DNA from: Blautia glucerasea
GTDB lineage: Bacteria > Bacillota > Clostridia > Lachnospirales > Lachnospiraceae
NCBI RefSeq assembly: GCF_020537505.1
Contig: NZ_JAJBMO010000003.1
Coordinates: 124,001 to 188,000, forward strand
Direction: 5' to 3'
DNA length: 64,000 bases
Position numbers and translations under genes: made by a program. Below are positions 9,334-18,811 of this stretch, piece after piece. Under the pieces are notes generated by a model that did no database searches, had not been told where the DNA came from, and saw only the letters and a list, made by a program, of their open reading frames with translations. Each line of letters starts with the position of its first letter. The first letter of the stretch is position 1.

Positions 9334-10710
9334 TTACAGGAATACATATTTCAAAACAAAGATAACAGCCAGTGCATACATAAGTGCGCTGATCTTCTTG
9401 TCCTTTGCTTTTCCAGTACAAACGTTGATCACAACATAGGAGATAACGCCAAGTGCGATACCTTCGGAAATGCTGTACAGGAACGGCATTGCGATAATCG
9501 TAATAAATGCCGGGATTGCTTCTGTAAGGTCGTCAAAGTCGATCTTGGTAACAGAAGTCAGCATAAGGAATCCAACCACGATCAAAGCCGGAGCTGTTGC
9601 AAAGGATGGAATAGCCAGGAAGATCGGGGAAAGGAACAGGGAAAGTGCGAACAAAATAGCGGAAACCAGGGAAGTAAGACCGGTACGTCCGCCTTCTGCA
9701 ACACCGGAAGCACTCTCAACGAATGTGGTAACAGTAGAAGTACCGCACATAGCACCTACAGTAGTACCAACAGCGTCAGAAAGAAGTGCGCCTTTGATCT
9801 TCGGAAGCTTGCCGTCCTTATCCAGCATGTCCGCCTTGGAAGCAACACCGATGAGAGTTCCAAGAGTATCAAACATATCTACGAACAGGAACGCAAACAT
9901 GATGACGATAAAGTCAAGTGAGAAGACTCCTGCGAAATCCATCTTCATAAAGGTAGGAGCCATGCTCGGTACGGAAATTCCGTTGGAGAAATCCGGGAGA
10001 AGACTGTAGAAGCCTGCGTCCAGATTTGGAACGTAAAGTCCCACAAGCTGACAGATGATTCCAAGTGCCCATGTGATCAGAATGCCCCAAAGGATACCGC
10101 CTTTTACATTCTTAACCAGAAGGATACCGGTAACCAGAACGCCGATCAGAGCCAGAAGAACGGTAATTCCCATGTAATGAAAGGAGCCGTCGGATACAGA
10201 GCCCTTAAAGGAGAACATGCTTACCAGAGTGGAATCGTTGTTTACCACGATCTTTGCATTCTGCAGACCGATGAACGCGATAAAAAGACCGATTCCAACA
10301 GAAACTGCATGTTTCAAAGTCATAGGAATGGAGTTGAAGATGGCTTCACGTACATTGGTAAGGGAAAGCAGGATAAAAATAATACCTTCCACAAATACAG
10401 CAACCAGAGCCTGCTGCCAGGAATACCCCATGCCAAGGACTACGGTGTATGCAAAATATGCATTCAGTCCCATTCCAGGTGCAAGGACAAATGGGTAGTT
10501 GGATAACAGTGCCATCAGGCAGGTTGCGATGAAGGATGAAAGGGCAGTAGCAGTAAAGACTGCACCGCGGTCCATTCCGGCAGCGGAAAGGATGTTCGGG
10601 TTGACGGCCAGAATGTAAGCCATGGTCATAAATGTGGTAATACCAGCCATGACTTCCGTCTTCACGTCAGTGTGGTTTTCCTTCAGATGAAATAGTTTTT
10701 CAAGGTTCAT
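9334..10710 (-). CDS. pbuG: NCS2-type guanine/hypoxanthine permease
   Basis: 458 residues with about 12-13 membrane segments, of the AzgA/PbuG branch of the NCS2 nucleobase:cation symporters. Recognisable parts are the start LEKLF-L-EN-TD-KTE--AG, TTFMTMAYIL-VNP-IL, PGMGLNAYF, and the conserved TSTVTTFVESASGVAEGGRTGL block. It imports hypoxanthine, guanine or adenine. The ATG has an AGGGGGTAC ribosome site. Base selectivity cannot be told, and no classical purine riboswitch was recognised upstream. Confidence 0.9.
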   Translation of the reverse strand: MNLEKLFHLKENHTDVKTEVMAGITTFMTMAYILAVNPNILSAAGMDRGAVFTATALSSFIATCLMALLSNYPFVLAPGMGLNAYFAYTVVLGMGYSWQQALVAVFVEGIIFILLSLTNVREAIFNSIPMTLKHAVSVGIGLFIAFIGLQNAKIVVNNDSTLVSMFSFKGSVSDGSFHYMGITVLLALIGVLVTGILLVKNVKGGILWGILITWALGIICQLVGLYVPNLDAGFYSLLPDFSNGISVPSMAPTFMKMDFAGVFSLDFIVIMFAFLFVDMFDTLGTLIGVASKADMLDKDGKLPKIKGALLSDAVGTTVGAMCGTSTVTTFVESASGVAEGGRTGLTSLVSAILFALSLFLSPIFLAIPSFATAPALIVVGFLMLTSVTKIDFDDLTEAIPAFITIIAMPFLYSISEGIALGVISYVVINVCTGKAKDKKISALMYALAVIFVLKYVFL

Positions 10711-10730
10711 AAATGTACCCCCTTTTTTTG

Positions 10731-10815
10731 CGGCACGTTAAATGCCGTTTTTTTATATTTTACAGGAATGCACCTGTGCTGTTCACGCTATACCCGCAAC
10801 AGGGATTTCTGTAAA
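10731..10815 (-). promoter_or_regulatory. structured leader of the purine permease
   Basis: On the minus strand TTTACAG/CTGTAAA (outer stem) encloses CTGTT/AACAG and GCAC-AG-GTGC, a three-way-junction layout; a CGGCA/TGCCG hairpin follows (10731-10747), 10 bases from the ribosome site. The conserved unpaired bases of the purine riboswitch were looked for and not found, so the role is unknown. Confidence 0.3.
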
Positions 10816-10890
10816 TTTCAGGTTGTATTTCCCATTTCATGGTACATGGAGGAAACTGGCCCGCCTGCTCCATGGTAATTTAGGAATTTT

Positions 10891-12177
10891 TTACATTTTC
10901 GTATGCTTGTTAATGTATTTCGCTTTGTACTTAGAATATACAATAGTCTGATCTTTATACAGTCCGTAATATCCGGAAGCAGCATAGCTGATGGAAACGG
11001 CGATCAGATAGAAGGATACGCCTTTAAATCCAAACATCTCAAATGCGATCAGGATAGATGTGATCGGACAGTTGGTTACACCGCAGAAAACAGCCGCCAT
11101 TCCGCAGGCTGCACAAAGAGATGGGGAAAGTCCTATAAGCTGTCCCACCATGCATCCAAAGGTAGCACCTACGCAGAAGGACGGTACGATCTCACCGCCG
11201 CGGAAGCCTGCCCGCATGGTAAGTGCGGTAAGGATCATTTTCCAGAAGAAAGCCAGGTAATCTGTTTCTCCTGTCTCCACAGCCTTCTCGATCAGCTCGG
11301 CTCCGGCACCCATATAGTCGTAGGTTCCGAGGATCAGTGTGATAAAAATGACCAGTGCAGCACCAGCCACCACCCGGATATATTTATTTGGGAAAAACCG
11401 GCTGTATAATCTTGCGGTTTCATTTAAAATAATACAGAACACAATACTGATCACCGCGCATCCAAGTGCCACTACACCCATTTTCAGCCCCGTTTCCAGA
11501 GAAAGGGCAGGAATATTTACCACATGGAATGCTTCTGGGGTAATGCCCATACCGGCTGCAAACCGGGATGCGATCAGGGATGCAATCATACAAGGCATCA
11601 GGGCTGTATAGTACATAACCCCTACGCTTACAACCTCCATGGAAAAAACGGCCGCAGCCATAGGTGTTCCGAAAAGTGCCGAGAATGCCGCGCTCATACC
11701 GCACATAACGATCACATGACGATCCTCTTCATCAAGATGGATCCATCTTCCAAGGAGATTGGCAATGCTTCCACCAAGCTGGATGGCAGCACCCTCACGT
11801 CCGGCAGAACCTCCGGTAAGATGAGTCAGTGCAGTGGAAATAAAAATCAGCGGGCCTGACCGCCATGGCACGTCATCCCTGGAGCGGACTGTAGAAAGCA
11901 CCTGGTTGGTGCCGCCGTCATCTTTTCCGAATTTCTCATACAAAAATACGATACAAAGTCCGGATAACGGCAATAAGAAAAACATCCATGGATTGGTCTT
12001 GCGGTAACCGGTGACAGCCTTTAATACAAAAGAAAACAACGTGCTGAAGGCACCTGCAATACAGCCCACCACCACAGCGAAAAGCAGCCATTTAAACAGA
12101 TTTCCCATGTCACGTCTGATAGCCCCGGAATAATAATGCAGTTTATTTTCCGAAGCCTGCCGATTGTCTTTTTCCAT
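10891..12177 (-). CDS. ClC-family chloride channel/antiporter
   Basis: 428 residues with about ten hydrophobic segments. The anion-selectivity and gate region is present as GGSAGREGAAIQLGG (the family's G-K/R-E-G-P, here with Ala), with a further GGEIVPS-CVGA block (residues about 335-345) near the second half. No CBS domains follow, as in the short bacterial ClC exchangers. The GREGT signature of fluoride antiporters is not exact (GREGA), and no fluoride riboswitch was recognised upstream. It is read in the same direction as the purine permease, 180 bases before it. Confidence 0.88.
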   Translation of the reverse strand: MEKDNRQASENKLHYYSGAIRRDMGNLFKWLLFAVVVGCIAGAFSTLFSFVLKAVTGYRKTNPWMFFLLPLSGLCIVFLYEKFGKDDGGTNQVLSTVRSRDDVPWRSGPLIFISTALTHLTGGSAGREGAAIQLGGSIANLLGRWIHLDEEDRHVIVMCGMSAAFSALFGTPMAAAVFSMEVVSVGVMYYTALMPCMIASLIASRFAAGMGITPEAFHVVNIPALSLETGLKMGVVALGCAVISIVFCIILNETARLYSRFFPNKYIRVVAGAALVIFITLILGTYDYMGAGAELIEKAVETGETDYLAFFWKMILTALTMRAGFRGGEIVPSFCVGATFGCMVGQLIGLSPSLCAACGMAAVFCGVTNCPITSILIAFEMFGFKGVSFYLIAVSISYAASGYYGLYKDQTIVYSKYKAKYINKHTKM

Positions 12178-12213
12178 AATTCACTTTCGTCCCCTCGTAT
12201 GTAGTTGCAGCGT

Positions 12214-12264
12214 AACTGTGAACGATGTTCACCAAAAACACTTCGCGGAATATTGTTTCCTGAA
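12214..12264 (-). repeat. element family A, decayed remnant
   Basis: On the minus strand CAATATTCCGCGAAGTGTTT and the following GTTCACAGTTAC resemble the left part and an end repeat of the 143-bp element at 54048-54190. It lies in the intergenic stretch 12178-12487, which otherwise holds AT-rich DNA for divergent promoters. Confidence 0.4.
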
Positions 12265-12487
12265 TAGTTTTGCTATAACTTACTCTATTTCGCTGCGTGA
12301 AATATTTGTTTGATTTACTATAAAATTTCTTTTATAAACGTCAAATTTTGTGTATTTTCATTATACTATATGTGTTCGGAAAAAGCGACAAAAATTTTTG
12401 GGAATTATAAAAATTGTCTATAATTTTAAGGCAGATTTGAAAACGAAAACATAATTTATTATAAGCATCTTCTTATTGGGGAAAATA

Positions 12488-13324
12488 ATGGAAAAATCTT
12501 TTTATACTGGAAAAGGAATTGGCGTGTGCATCATGGATACCGGGATTTATGAGCATATAGATTTTGTTGGCAGAATCTGGGCGTTTTATGATTTCCTCGC
12601 TTTTAAACGGCGGCCCTATGATGACAATGGGCATGGCACCCATGTAGCTGGTCTGGTGGCAGGAGACGGCACTGCATCTATGGGAAAATACAGGGGTGCG
12701 GCGCCTGGCTGTGGGATCATTGCCCTGAAGGTGCTGGATCGTTATGGAAATGGCAGCCAGGAGGATGTGCTGCGGGCCTTTCGGTGGATCCGGGAATACC
12801 GGCAGCAGTACAGGATCCGGGTGGTGAATATTTCCGTAGGCACCACCTGTAATTCCAAAAAGGATCATACAGGGCTTTTGAAAAGCGTGGAACAACTGTG
12901 GGATGAGGGAATGGTGATCGTCACCGCCGCCGGAAACCTGGGGCCAAAACCTGGCAGCATTACGGCTCCCGGCAGCAGCAAAAAGGTAATTACTGTTGGC
13001 TCCAGTGATCTGCTTGAGGGGCGCGGGGCCATTTCCGGCAGAGGCCCCACTGAGGAATGCGTGTGCAAGCCGGATATTGTGGCTCCTGGAAACAAGATCA
13101 TGTCCTGCGTGCCAGGCAAGCCTTTTTCCTATGGGGTAAAAAGCGGTACCTCCATGTCCACTCCTCTGGTAACCGGTGCCATTGCCTGTGCCCTGGAAAA
13201 AGATCCTGCACTGACTAATACAGATATCAAAACTATGCTGATGAATAGTGCAGATGATATGGGGCTGCCGAGAAATTTGCAGGGGTGGGGCCGTTTCAAC
13301 CGCCGGAAATTCCTGAAAATGTGA
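12488..13324 (+). CDS. S8 subtilisin-like protease, no signal peptide
   Basis: 278 residues with the subtilase triad in order: Asp in IMDTGI (about 16), His in GHGTHVAG (about 47), oxyanion Asn in TAAGN and Ser in SGTSMSTP (about 222). There is no signal peptide and no obvious prodomain, as in intracellular serine proteases of Bacillus, so a cytosolic role in protein turnover is likely. The ATG at 12488 has GGGGAAAA before it. It is divergently arranged from the ClC gene. Confidence 0.9.
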   Translation: MEKSFYTGKGIGVCIMDTGIYEHIDFVGRIWAFYDFLAFKRRPYDDNGHGTHVAGLVAGDGTASMGKYRGAAPGCGIIALKVLDRYGNGSQEDVLRAFRWIREYRQQYRIRVVNISVGTTCNSKKDHTGLLKSVEQLWDEGMVIVTAAGNLGPKPGSITAPGSSKKVITVGSSDLLEGRGAISGRGPTEECVCKPDIVAPGNKIMSCVPGKPFSYGVKSGTSMSTPLVTGAIACALEKDPALTNTDIKTMLMNSADDMGLPRNLQGWGRFNRRKFLKM

Positions 13325-13383
13325 TTTCGGCCCTGAATTTGATAACTTTGATAAGAAATTATCACTTTACAGTACAAAAGCAC

Positions 13384-13412
13384 TTGACGCCGCTGTTTTA
13401 ATTGAGTAAAAT
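13384..13412 (+). promoter_or_regulatory. promoter for Re-citrate synthase
   Basis: TTGACG (13384-13389), 17-base spacer, TAAAAT (13407-13412), about 40 bases before the ATG. Confidence 0.65.
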
Positions 13413-13450
13413 GAACAGCAAGAGTTTCAAACAACGAGGAGGAAATATCT

Positions 13451-14842
13451 ATGGAAAACAGACGTGTTTCAATGAACCGCCACACGAACCTGCTTCAGTT
13501 AGAGGAGCATATGTACCCACTTGTGGACGTTACAACTCCCAATGTATTCCGAAATCTTTTTCCATATTCAGAAGTACCGAAGATTGCATTTAACGACAGG
13601 GTCGTTCCACATCATATGCCAGATGATATCTGGATCACTGATACTACATTCCGTGATGGCCAGCAGTCAAGAGCTCCGTACAGTACTGAGCAGATTGTAA
13701 GGATTTACGATTACCTTCATAAGCTGGGCGGGCCGGAGGGAAGGATTCGTGCTTCTGAATTTTTCCTTTACAGCAAAAAAGACCGTGATGCAGTTGAGAA
13801 ATGTATGGAGAGAGGATACGAGTTCCCGGAGGTTACCAGCTGGATCCGCGCCAATAAGAAGGATTTCCAGCTTGTCCGCGATATGGGTATGAGAGAGACC
13901 GGTATTCTGGTAAGCTGCTCCGATTATCATATTTTCTATAAGATGAAAATGACACGTAAACAGGCTATGGAGCATTACCTGAGCATTGTCAAAGAGTGCC
14001 TGGAGATCGGCGTTTCTGTCCGCTGTCATCTGGAGGACATTACAAGAGCCGACATTTACGGCTATGTAATCCCGTTCTGCCTGGAACTGATGAAGCTTCG
14101 CCAGCAGTACGGTATTCCGGTTAAGGTCCGCTGCTGCGATACCATGGGCTATGGTGTCAACTACCCTGGTGCCGTGATCCCGCGTTCTGTGCCTGGTATT
14201 ATTTATGGTATTATGGTCCATGCAGGAGTTCCATCTGAGCTGATCGAGTGGCATGGTCACAACGACTTCTACAAGGCCGTCAGCAACTCTACAACAGCAT
14301 GGCTATATGGCGCATGTGGTGTCAATACCTCTTTGTTTGGTATTGGAGAGCGTACTGGTAATACTCCGCTTGAGGCTATGGTATTTGAGTATGCACAGCT
14401 TCGGGGAAATCTTGGCGGTATGGACACTACGGTTATTACAGAACTGGCTGAGTATTATGAGAAAGAGATCGGCTACCATATTCCGGAGAGAACTCCTTTC
14501 GTTGGAAAGAACTTCAACGTAACAAGAGCCGGGATCCACGCCGATGGACTCCTGAAAAATGAGGAGATCTACAATGTATTTGATACTGAAAAATTCCTGA
14601 ACCGCCCGGTCGAGGTGGCTGTTTCCAATACCTCCGGAGCTGCCGGAATCGCACACTGGATTGACAGCCATTACCGTCTGAAGGGTGACCAGAAGGTAGA
14701 TAAGAACAGCGAGCTTGTAAAGATGATCAAGTCCTGGGTTGACCAGCAGTATGAGGAAGGACGTGTTACGGTTCTTTGCGATGCAGAGCTGGAGACCGTT
14801 GTATCTGAGACCTGCCAGAGACTTGGGATTACATTAAAATGA
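13451..14842 (+). CDS. Re-citrate synthase (isopropylmalate-synthase-like)
   Basis: 463 residues of the HMGL-like/homocitrate synthase superfamily. The start (residues 1-60, LLQLEEHMYPLVDV-TPN-FRNLFPYSEVPKI) and overall length match the Re-citrate synthases of anaerobes such as Clostridium kluyveri rather than LeuA. Active-site motifs: TDTTFRDGQQSRAPY, HLEDITRAD and EWHGHNDF with the metal-binding HxH. It condenses oxaloacetate and acetyl-CoA with Re stereochemistry. The next gene is isocitrate dehydrogenase, so together they serve 2-oxoglutarate and glutamate synthesis; aconitase is not adjacent. AGGAGG precedes the ATG. Confidence 0.87.
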   Translation: MENRRVSMNRHTNLLQLEEHMYPLVDVTTPNVFRNLFPYSEVPKIAFNDRVVPHHMPDDIWITDTTFRDGQQSRAPYSTEQIVRIYDYLHKLGGPEGRIRASEFFLYSKKDRDAVEKCMERGYEFPEVTSWIRANKKDFQLVRDMGMRETGILVSCSDYHIFYKMKMTRKQAMEHYLSIVKECLEIGVSVRCHLEDITRADIYGYVIPFCLELMKLRQQYGIPVKVRCCDTMGYGVNYPGAVIPRSVPGIIYGIMVHAGVPSELIEWHGHNDFYKAVSNSTTAWLYGACGVNTSLFGIGERTGNTPLEAMVFEYAQLRGNLGGMDTTVITELAEYYEKEIGYHIPERTPFVGKNFNVTRAGIHADGLLKNEEIYNVFDTEKFLNRPVEVAVSNTSGAAGIAHWIDSHYRLKGDQKVDKNSELVKMIKSWVDQQYEEGRVTVLCDAELETVVSETCQRLGITLK

Positions 14843-14932
14843 GAACACCAGGATTGTGGGAGCAGCGTGGCTGCGGTACAATCCGTAGTGTTCGGAGTAT
14901 AACTACAAATAATTTTATACTAGGAGGAAATA

Positions 14933-16138
14933 ATGGGTAAAATTCAAATGCAGACCCCTCTTGTAGAGATGGACGGGGACGAGATGACCAGAATTCTGTG
15001 GCAGATGATTAAGGATGAGCTTCTTCTTCCTTTTGTAGATCTGAAAACAGAATACTATGACCTTGGACTGGAATACAGAAACGAGACAGATGATCAGGTA
15101 ACCATAGATGCAGCAGAAGCCACAAAAAAATACGGCGTTGCTGTTAAGTGTGCCACTATTACCCCGAACAAAGCCAGAATGTCCGAGTATAATCTGAAGA
15201 AAATGTATAAGAGCCCTAATGGAACCATCCGTGCCATCCTGGACGGAACTGTTTTCCGCGCTCCGATCGTGGTAAAAGGAATTGAGCCATGCGTGAAGAA
15301 CTGGAAGAAACCGATCACCATTGCACGTCATGCTTATGGCGATGTATACAAGAATGCTGAAATGTACATTGACAAACCAGGCGATGCCCTGCTGGTATTT
15401 AAAGGGGATGACGGAGAAGAGCGGACTGAACTGATTCATCATTTTGACACTCCTGGTGTGATCCAGGGCGTTCATAACCTGGACAAATCCATTACAAGCT
15501 TCGCAAGATGCTGCTTTAATTATGCATTGGACATCAGGCAGGATCTGTGGTTTGGCGGCAAGGATACCATTTCCAAAACTTACGATGGTAAATTTAAAGA
15601 AATTTTCCACAATATTTATGAGGCTGAGTTCAAAGAGAAATTTGAGGCAGCAGGCATTACCTTCTTCTACAGTCTGATTGATGACGTAGTAGCCCGTGTA
15701 ATGAAAGCAGAAGGCGGATTTATCTGGGGCTGCAAGAATTATGACGGTGATGTGATGAGCGATATGATCTCCTCCGCATTTGGGTCACTGGCTATGATGA
15801 CTTCTGTTCTGGTTTCACCAGATGGATATTATGAGTACGAGGCTGCTCATGGGACAGTACAGAGACATTATTATCGTCATCTGAAAGGAGAGGAGACCTC
15901 TACCAACTCTGTAGCGACCATCTTTGCATGGACAGGCGCACTTCGTAAACGCGGCGAGTTAGATAAGAATCAGGAGCTTGTAGAGTTTGCAGATAAGCTG
16001 GAGAAAGCAACTCTTTCCACGATCGAAGGCGGACAGATGACCAAAGACCTGGCGCTGATCACGTCCTTAAAGGATGTGAAAGTCCTTAACAGCCGTGGGT
16101 TTATTCTGGCGATCAGAGAGAAGCTTGAGACAATGTAA
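14933..16138 (+). CDS. icd: NADP-dependent isocitrate dehydrogenase
   Basis: 401 residues of the homodimeric, eukaryote-like type II isocitrate dehydrogenase. Signature segments: [11 protein letters not shown] at the start, [22 protein letters not shown] with substrate residues, [11 protein letters not shown] and [10 protein letters not shown]. It makes 2-oxoglutarate and NADPH. The ATG has AGGAGG at 9 bases. It lies 90 bases after Re-citrate synthase with no terminator between, so the two are probably one transcript. Confidence 0.95.
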   Translation: MGKIQMQTPLVEMDGDEMTRILWQMIKDELLLPFVDLKTEYYDLGLEYRNETDDQVTIDAAEATKKYGVAVKCATITPNKARMSEYNLKKMYKSPNGTIRAILDGTVFRAPIVVKGIEPCVKNWKKPITIARHAYGDVYKNAEMYIDKPGDALLVFKGDDGEERTELIHHFDTPGVIQGVHNLDKSITSFARCCFNYALDIRQDLWFGGKDTISKTYDGKFKEIFHNIYEAEFKEKFEAAGITFFYSLIDDVVARVMKAEGGFIWGCKNYDGDVMSDMISSAFGSLAMMTSVLVSPDGYYEYEAAHGTVQRHYYRHLKGEETSTNSVATIFAWTGALRKRGELDKNQELVEFADKLEKATLSTIEGGQMTKDLALITSLKDVKVLNSRGFILAIREKLETM

Positions 16139-16189
16139 TGAGATAAACAACTTTGAAAAGTAGTTTGAGACAAAATGTTAATATTGTTA

Positions 16190-16240
16190 TAAAAAACAGG
16201 AACGGTTTCGGGTATCTATTCGAAATTCGTTCCTGCTTTT
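16190..16240 (+). terminator. icd terminator
   Basis: CAGGAACG (16197-16204) pairs with CGTTCCTG (16228-16235), with an inner TTTCG/CGAAA stem and a following TTTT. Confidence 0.85.
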
Positions 16241-16340
16241 ATACCTGCACACTCGAATCCACATCCTACGCGATTGGTATAGTTATTTATGAAACGATGT
16301 ACTAGTTTGTGCCGGTGCGTGGCCCTGTGGTGGCTGTTTC

Positions 16341-16356
16341 GTTTCGTAAATACAAA
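16341..16356 (+). repeat. 16-bp direct repeat, copy 1
   Basis: GTTTCGTAAATACAAA, identical to 18348-18363. An inverted near-copy (TATTTATGAAACGA) lies at about 16283-16296. The two direct copies bracket the ABC-F gene. Confidence 0.7.
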
Positions 16357-16412
16357 TTATGGAGGAGGATAAGAATTGCAGGATATCACTGGCAAGAGTT
16401 TATAGCTTAATG

Positions 16413-18326
16413 CTATGCCAGCTCCTCCCACTTCTCATAAAGCCCTTCCAGTTCCTCTGCAATTGCAGCCTTCTCCCGGCTGAGCTTGGTGCATTCTGCC
16501 ACATTCGTACAAACATCCGGCAGAACCATAGTGTTGTCGATTTCTTTATCCCTTGCTTCCAGCTCCTCGATCCGGGCTTCCACTTTCTTTAATTCATTTT
16601 CCCGTTTGCGCTTCAGTGCCTGTTTCTCTTTCTGCTGCTGCCAGGTAAGCTTGGTTTCTGAAACAGTTTCCTTTGCTTCCAGAGAAGCAGATTCCTGAAT
16701 TGGAGCGTAAATCTGCGTCATTTCATCTTTCTTTTCCAGATAGTAATCATAATCCCCGATATAGTTAACAATAGCCTGATTCGTCAGATCCATAATACGG
16801 GTGGCAGTCTGGTTAATAAAATAACGGTCATGGGAAACGTAGAGTACGGTTCCGGTATAACTGTTCAGCGCCTCTTCCAGAATCTCTTTGGAAGCAATAT
16901 CCAGATGGTTGGTAGGCTCATCCAGGATCAGGAAGTTGGCTTCTGAAAGCATCAGCTTTGCCAAGGAAACACGGCCTCGCTCACCACCGGAGAGAGCGGA
17001 AATCAGCTTGAATACATCATCTCCTGTGAAAAGGAAAGCAGCCAGCATATTGCGGATCTCTGTTTCCGTGAGAGTTGGATAAGTGTCGGAAATTTCCTGG
17101 AAAATGGTTTTCTCCATATGCAGAACATGGTGTTCCTGGTCATAGTATCCAATCTGCACTTTGGAACCAAGGGCAAAGCGTCCTGCGTCAGCTTCCACGA
17201 TTCCGTTGAGAATCTTCAGAATGGTGGTTTTGCCAGTACCGTTATTGCCGATCAGGGCTACACGCTCACCACGCTTGATCTCAAAATTAATATCTGTAAA
17301 TAAGGTCTGTCCAGGGAAAGCCTTGGAAAGCCCCTCTACCGTAAGCACGTCATTTCCACTGATAAAACGGGGCTCCAGGGAGATGCGCATCTGGTTATCA
17401 ATTTCGATCGGCTTCTCAATACGCTGGATCTTGTCCAGCATTTTTACACGGCTTTCCGCGCGCTTAATGGATTTCTCACGGTTAAAAGAGCGGAGCTTAG
17501 TGATAACAGCCTCCTGGTGTTTAATCTCTCTTTGCTGGTTCAGGTATGCCTTGTACTGGGCGTCACGCAGCTGCGCCTTCTTAAGAGCATAAGCAGAATA
17601 ATTTCCCTCGTACATTCGCATCTGGGCTGCCTCGATCTCCACGATCTTGGTGACAACTTTATCCAGAAAATAACGGTCATGGGAGACGATAAATACAGCA
17701 CCCGGGTAGTTGAGAAGATAGGTCTCAAGCCAGGCAATGCTCTCCATATCCAGGTGGTTGGTTGGCTCATCCAGAAGCAGGATATCCGGCTTGGAGATCA
17801 GAAGCTTACCAAGGGCAACCCGTGTCTTCTGACCACCGGAAAGGTTTTCAATCTGTTTGTTGTAGTCTTCCTCTTCAAATCCAAGACCCTTTAAAACACC
17901 TACAATCTCACTTTTGTAAGCGTAGCCGTTCTCAAGCTCAAACTGATGGGTAAGACGGGTGTAGCTGTTCATCAGGCTTTCCAGCTTTTCACCAGCTACA
18001 TATTTCATTTCCTGTTCCAGAGAACGGATCTTATCCTCCATGTCCAGAATGTACTGCTTAGTGGTCATCAGTTCCTCATAAATAGTGTGATGCCCATGAA
18101 TGTCCTGGTACTGTGCCAGATAACCGATCTTCTTATCTTTGGCAATAACTACCTGTCCGGAATCGGCGGAAATCTCCTGCATAATAATACGAAGGAGAGT
18201 AGTTTTTCCTGCGCCGTTATTGCCAATCAGGGCGGCCTTTTCCCGTTCTTCTATGTGAAAGGAAGCATCCTGCAGGATTACTTTTTCCCCAAAAGATTTG
18301 CAGATGCTCTGACATGATAAAATCAT
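16413..18326 (-). CDS. ABC-F ribosome-associated ATPase
   Basis: 637 residues, soluble, with two ABC domains: Walker A GNNGAGKTT and GNNGTGKTT, signatures LSGGQKTR and LSGGERGR, Walker B LLLDEPTNHLD and LILDEPTNHLD, and a charged linker between them (the P-site tRNA interaction region). A C-terminal coiled coil of about 80 residues rich in Lys/Glu follows, as in YdiF/Uup-like members. These proteins act on translating ribosomes, and some protect against antibiotics. The start is the ATG at 18326, where AAGGAGG sits 5 bases upstream; the frame continues to 18362 but lacks a site. Specific role unknown. Confidence 0.9.
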   Translation of the reverse strand: MILSCQSICKSFGEKVILQDASFHIEEREKAALIGNNGAGKTTLLRIIMQEISADSGQVVIAKDKKIGYLAQYQDIHGHHTIYEELMTTKQYILDMEDKIRSLEQEMKYVAGEKLESLMNSYTRLTHQFELENGYAYKSEIVGVLKGLGFEEEDYNKQIENLSGGQKTRVALGKLLISKPDILLLDEPTNHLDMESIAWLETYLLNYPGAVFIVSHDRYFLDKVVTKIVEIEAAQMRMYEGNYSAYALKKAQLRDAQYKAYLNQQREIKHQEAVITKLRSFNREKSIKRAESRVKMLDKIQRIEKPIEIDNQMRISLEPRFISGNDVLTVEGLSKAFPGQTLFTDINFEIKRGERVALIGNNGTGKTTILKILNGIVEADAGRFALGSKVQIGYYDQEHHVLHMEKTIFQEISDTYPTLTETEIRNMLAAFLFTGDDVFKLISALSGGERGRVSLAKLMLSEANFLILDEPTNHLDIASKEILEEALNSYTGTVLYVSHDRYFINQTATRIMDLTNQAIVNYIGDYDYYLEKKDEMTQIYAPIQESASLEAKETVSETKLTWQQQKEKQALKRKRENELKKVEARIEELEARDKEIDNTMVLPDVCTNVAECTKLSREKAAIAEELEGLYEKWEELA

Positions 18327-18347
18327 AATTTCCTCCTTAAAAAGCCA

Positions 18348-18363
18348 GTTTCGTAAATACAAA
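18348..18363 (+). repeat. 16-bp direct repeat, copy 2
   Basis: GTTTCGTAAATACAAA again, 22 bases upstream of the ABC-F start; see 16341. The stretch 18364-18547 holds AT-rich sequence with a small AGCC-TTGC/GCAA-GGCT hairpin at about 18385-18408. Confidence 0.7.
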
Positions 18364-18547
18364 ATCTGTCATATATAAAAGCCTGTTGCTTTAGGCAATG
18401 GCTTGTCCAGAAGAATATTATACTTGAAAAACAGATTTTTTGAAAGAATAATTGTCAAATAACAAAAAAAATGTAAAAATTTGTAAGTATGCACAAGCAA
18501 TCCCATGAAAGCTCTGAAAAATATAGTATTTCTGTATTTTCTGCTTA

Positions 18548-18706
18548 TTGCAAATTTACCGCTGCTTATCATAAAATATCGTATTTTTGTGTTAGTCTGA
18601 ATGTCAGGAAAAAAGAAGCCAGAGAGAGAATCTGATTGGAGGGAAGGACAGTTTAGAATAAGCATAACGAGTCGGAGGTCACGGATCGCAAAGAGGCTTC
18701 TGTTTT
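18548..18706 (+). ncRNA. candidate small RNA or orphan leader
   Basis: A promoter-like TTGCAA (18548), 18-base spacer, TAAAAT (18572) is followed about 120 bases later by GGCTTCT and a run of seven T. The GGCTTCT pairs with AGAAGCC at 18616-18622, closing a long-range stem. No open frame of note is present. It could be a small RNA or the remains of a leader; not matched to a known family. Confidence 0.3.
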
Positions 18707-18739
18707 TTTGTTTTTAGGCGTTAAAGCATTTTATTTTTC

Positions 18740-18768
18740 TTGTGTATAGTGGAGTATTAGCGTATAAT
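18740..18768 (+). promoter_or_regulatory. promoter of the signalling operon
   Basis: TTGTGT (18740-18745), 17-base spacer, TATAAT (18763-18768). The sequence from AGCGTTAAAGC to the -10 is nearly repeated at 26960-27013. Confidence 0.7.
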
Positions 18769-18811
18769 AGAAATAGTTTTTTTCGCATATGTTTAAAAGC
18801 TATAATAAGAA

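Noticed and set aside
10742..10951. 69-codon plus-strand frame between the two transporters
   Set aside because: Lies over the permease leader and the ClC 3' end, with no ribosome site.
12178..12487. fluoride riboswitch before the ClC gene
   Set aside because: No GGNGATGG or CTGATGA core on either strand; the striking bases belong to a family A remnant.
16240..16412. tRNA-like TCGAATCC near 16253
   Set aside because: No cloverleaf can be drawn around it.
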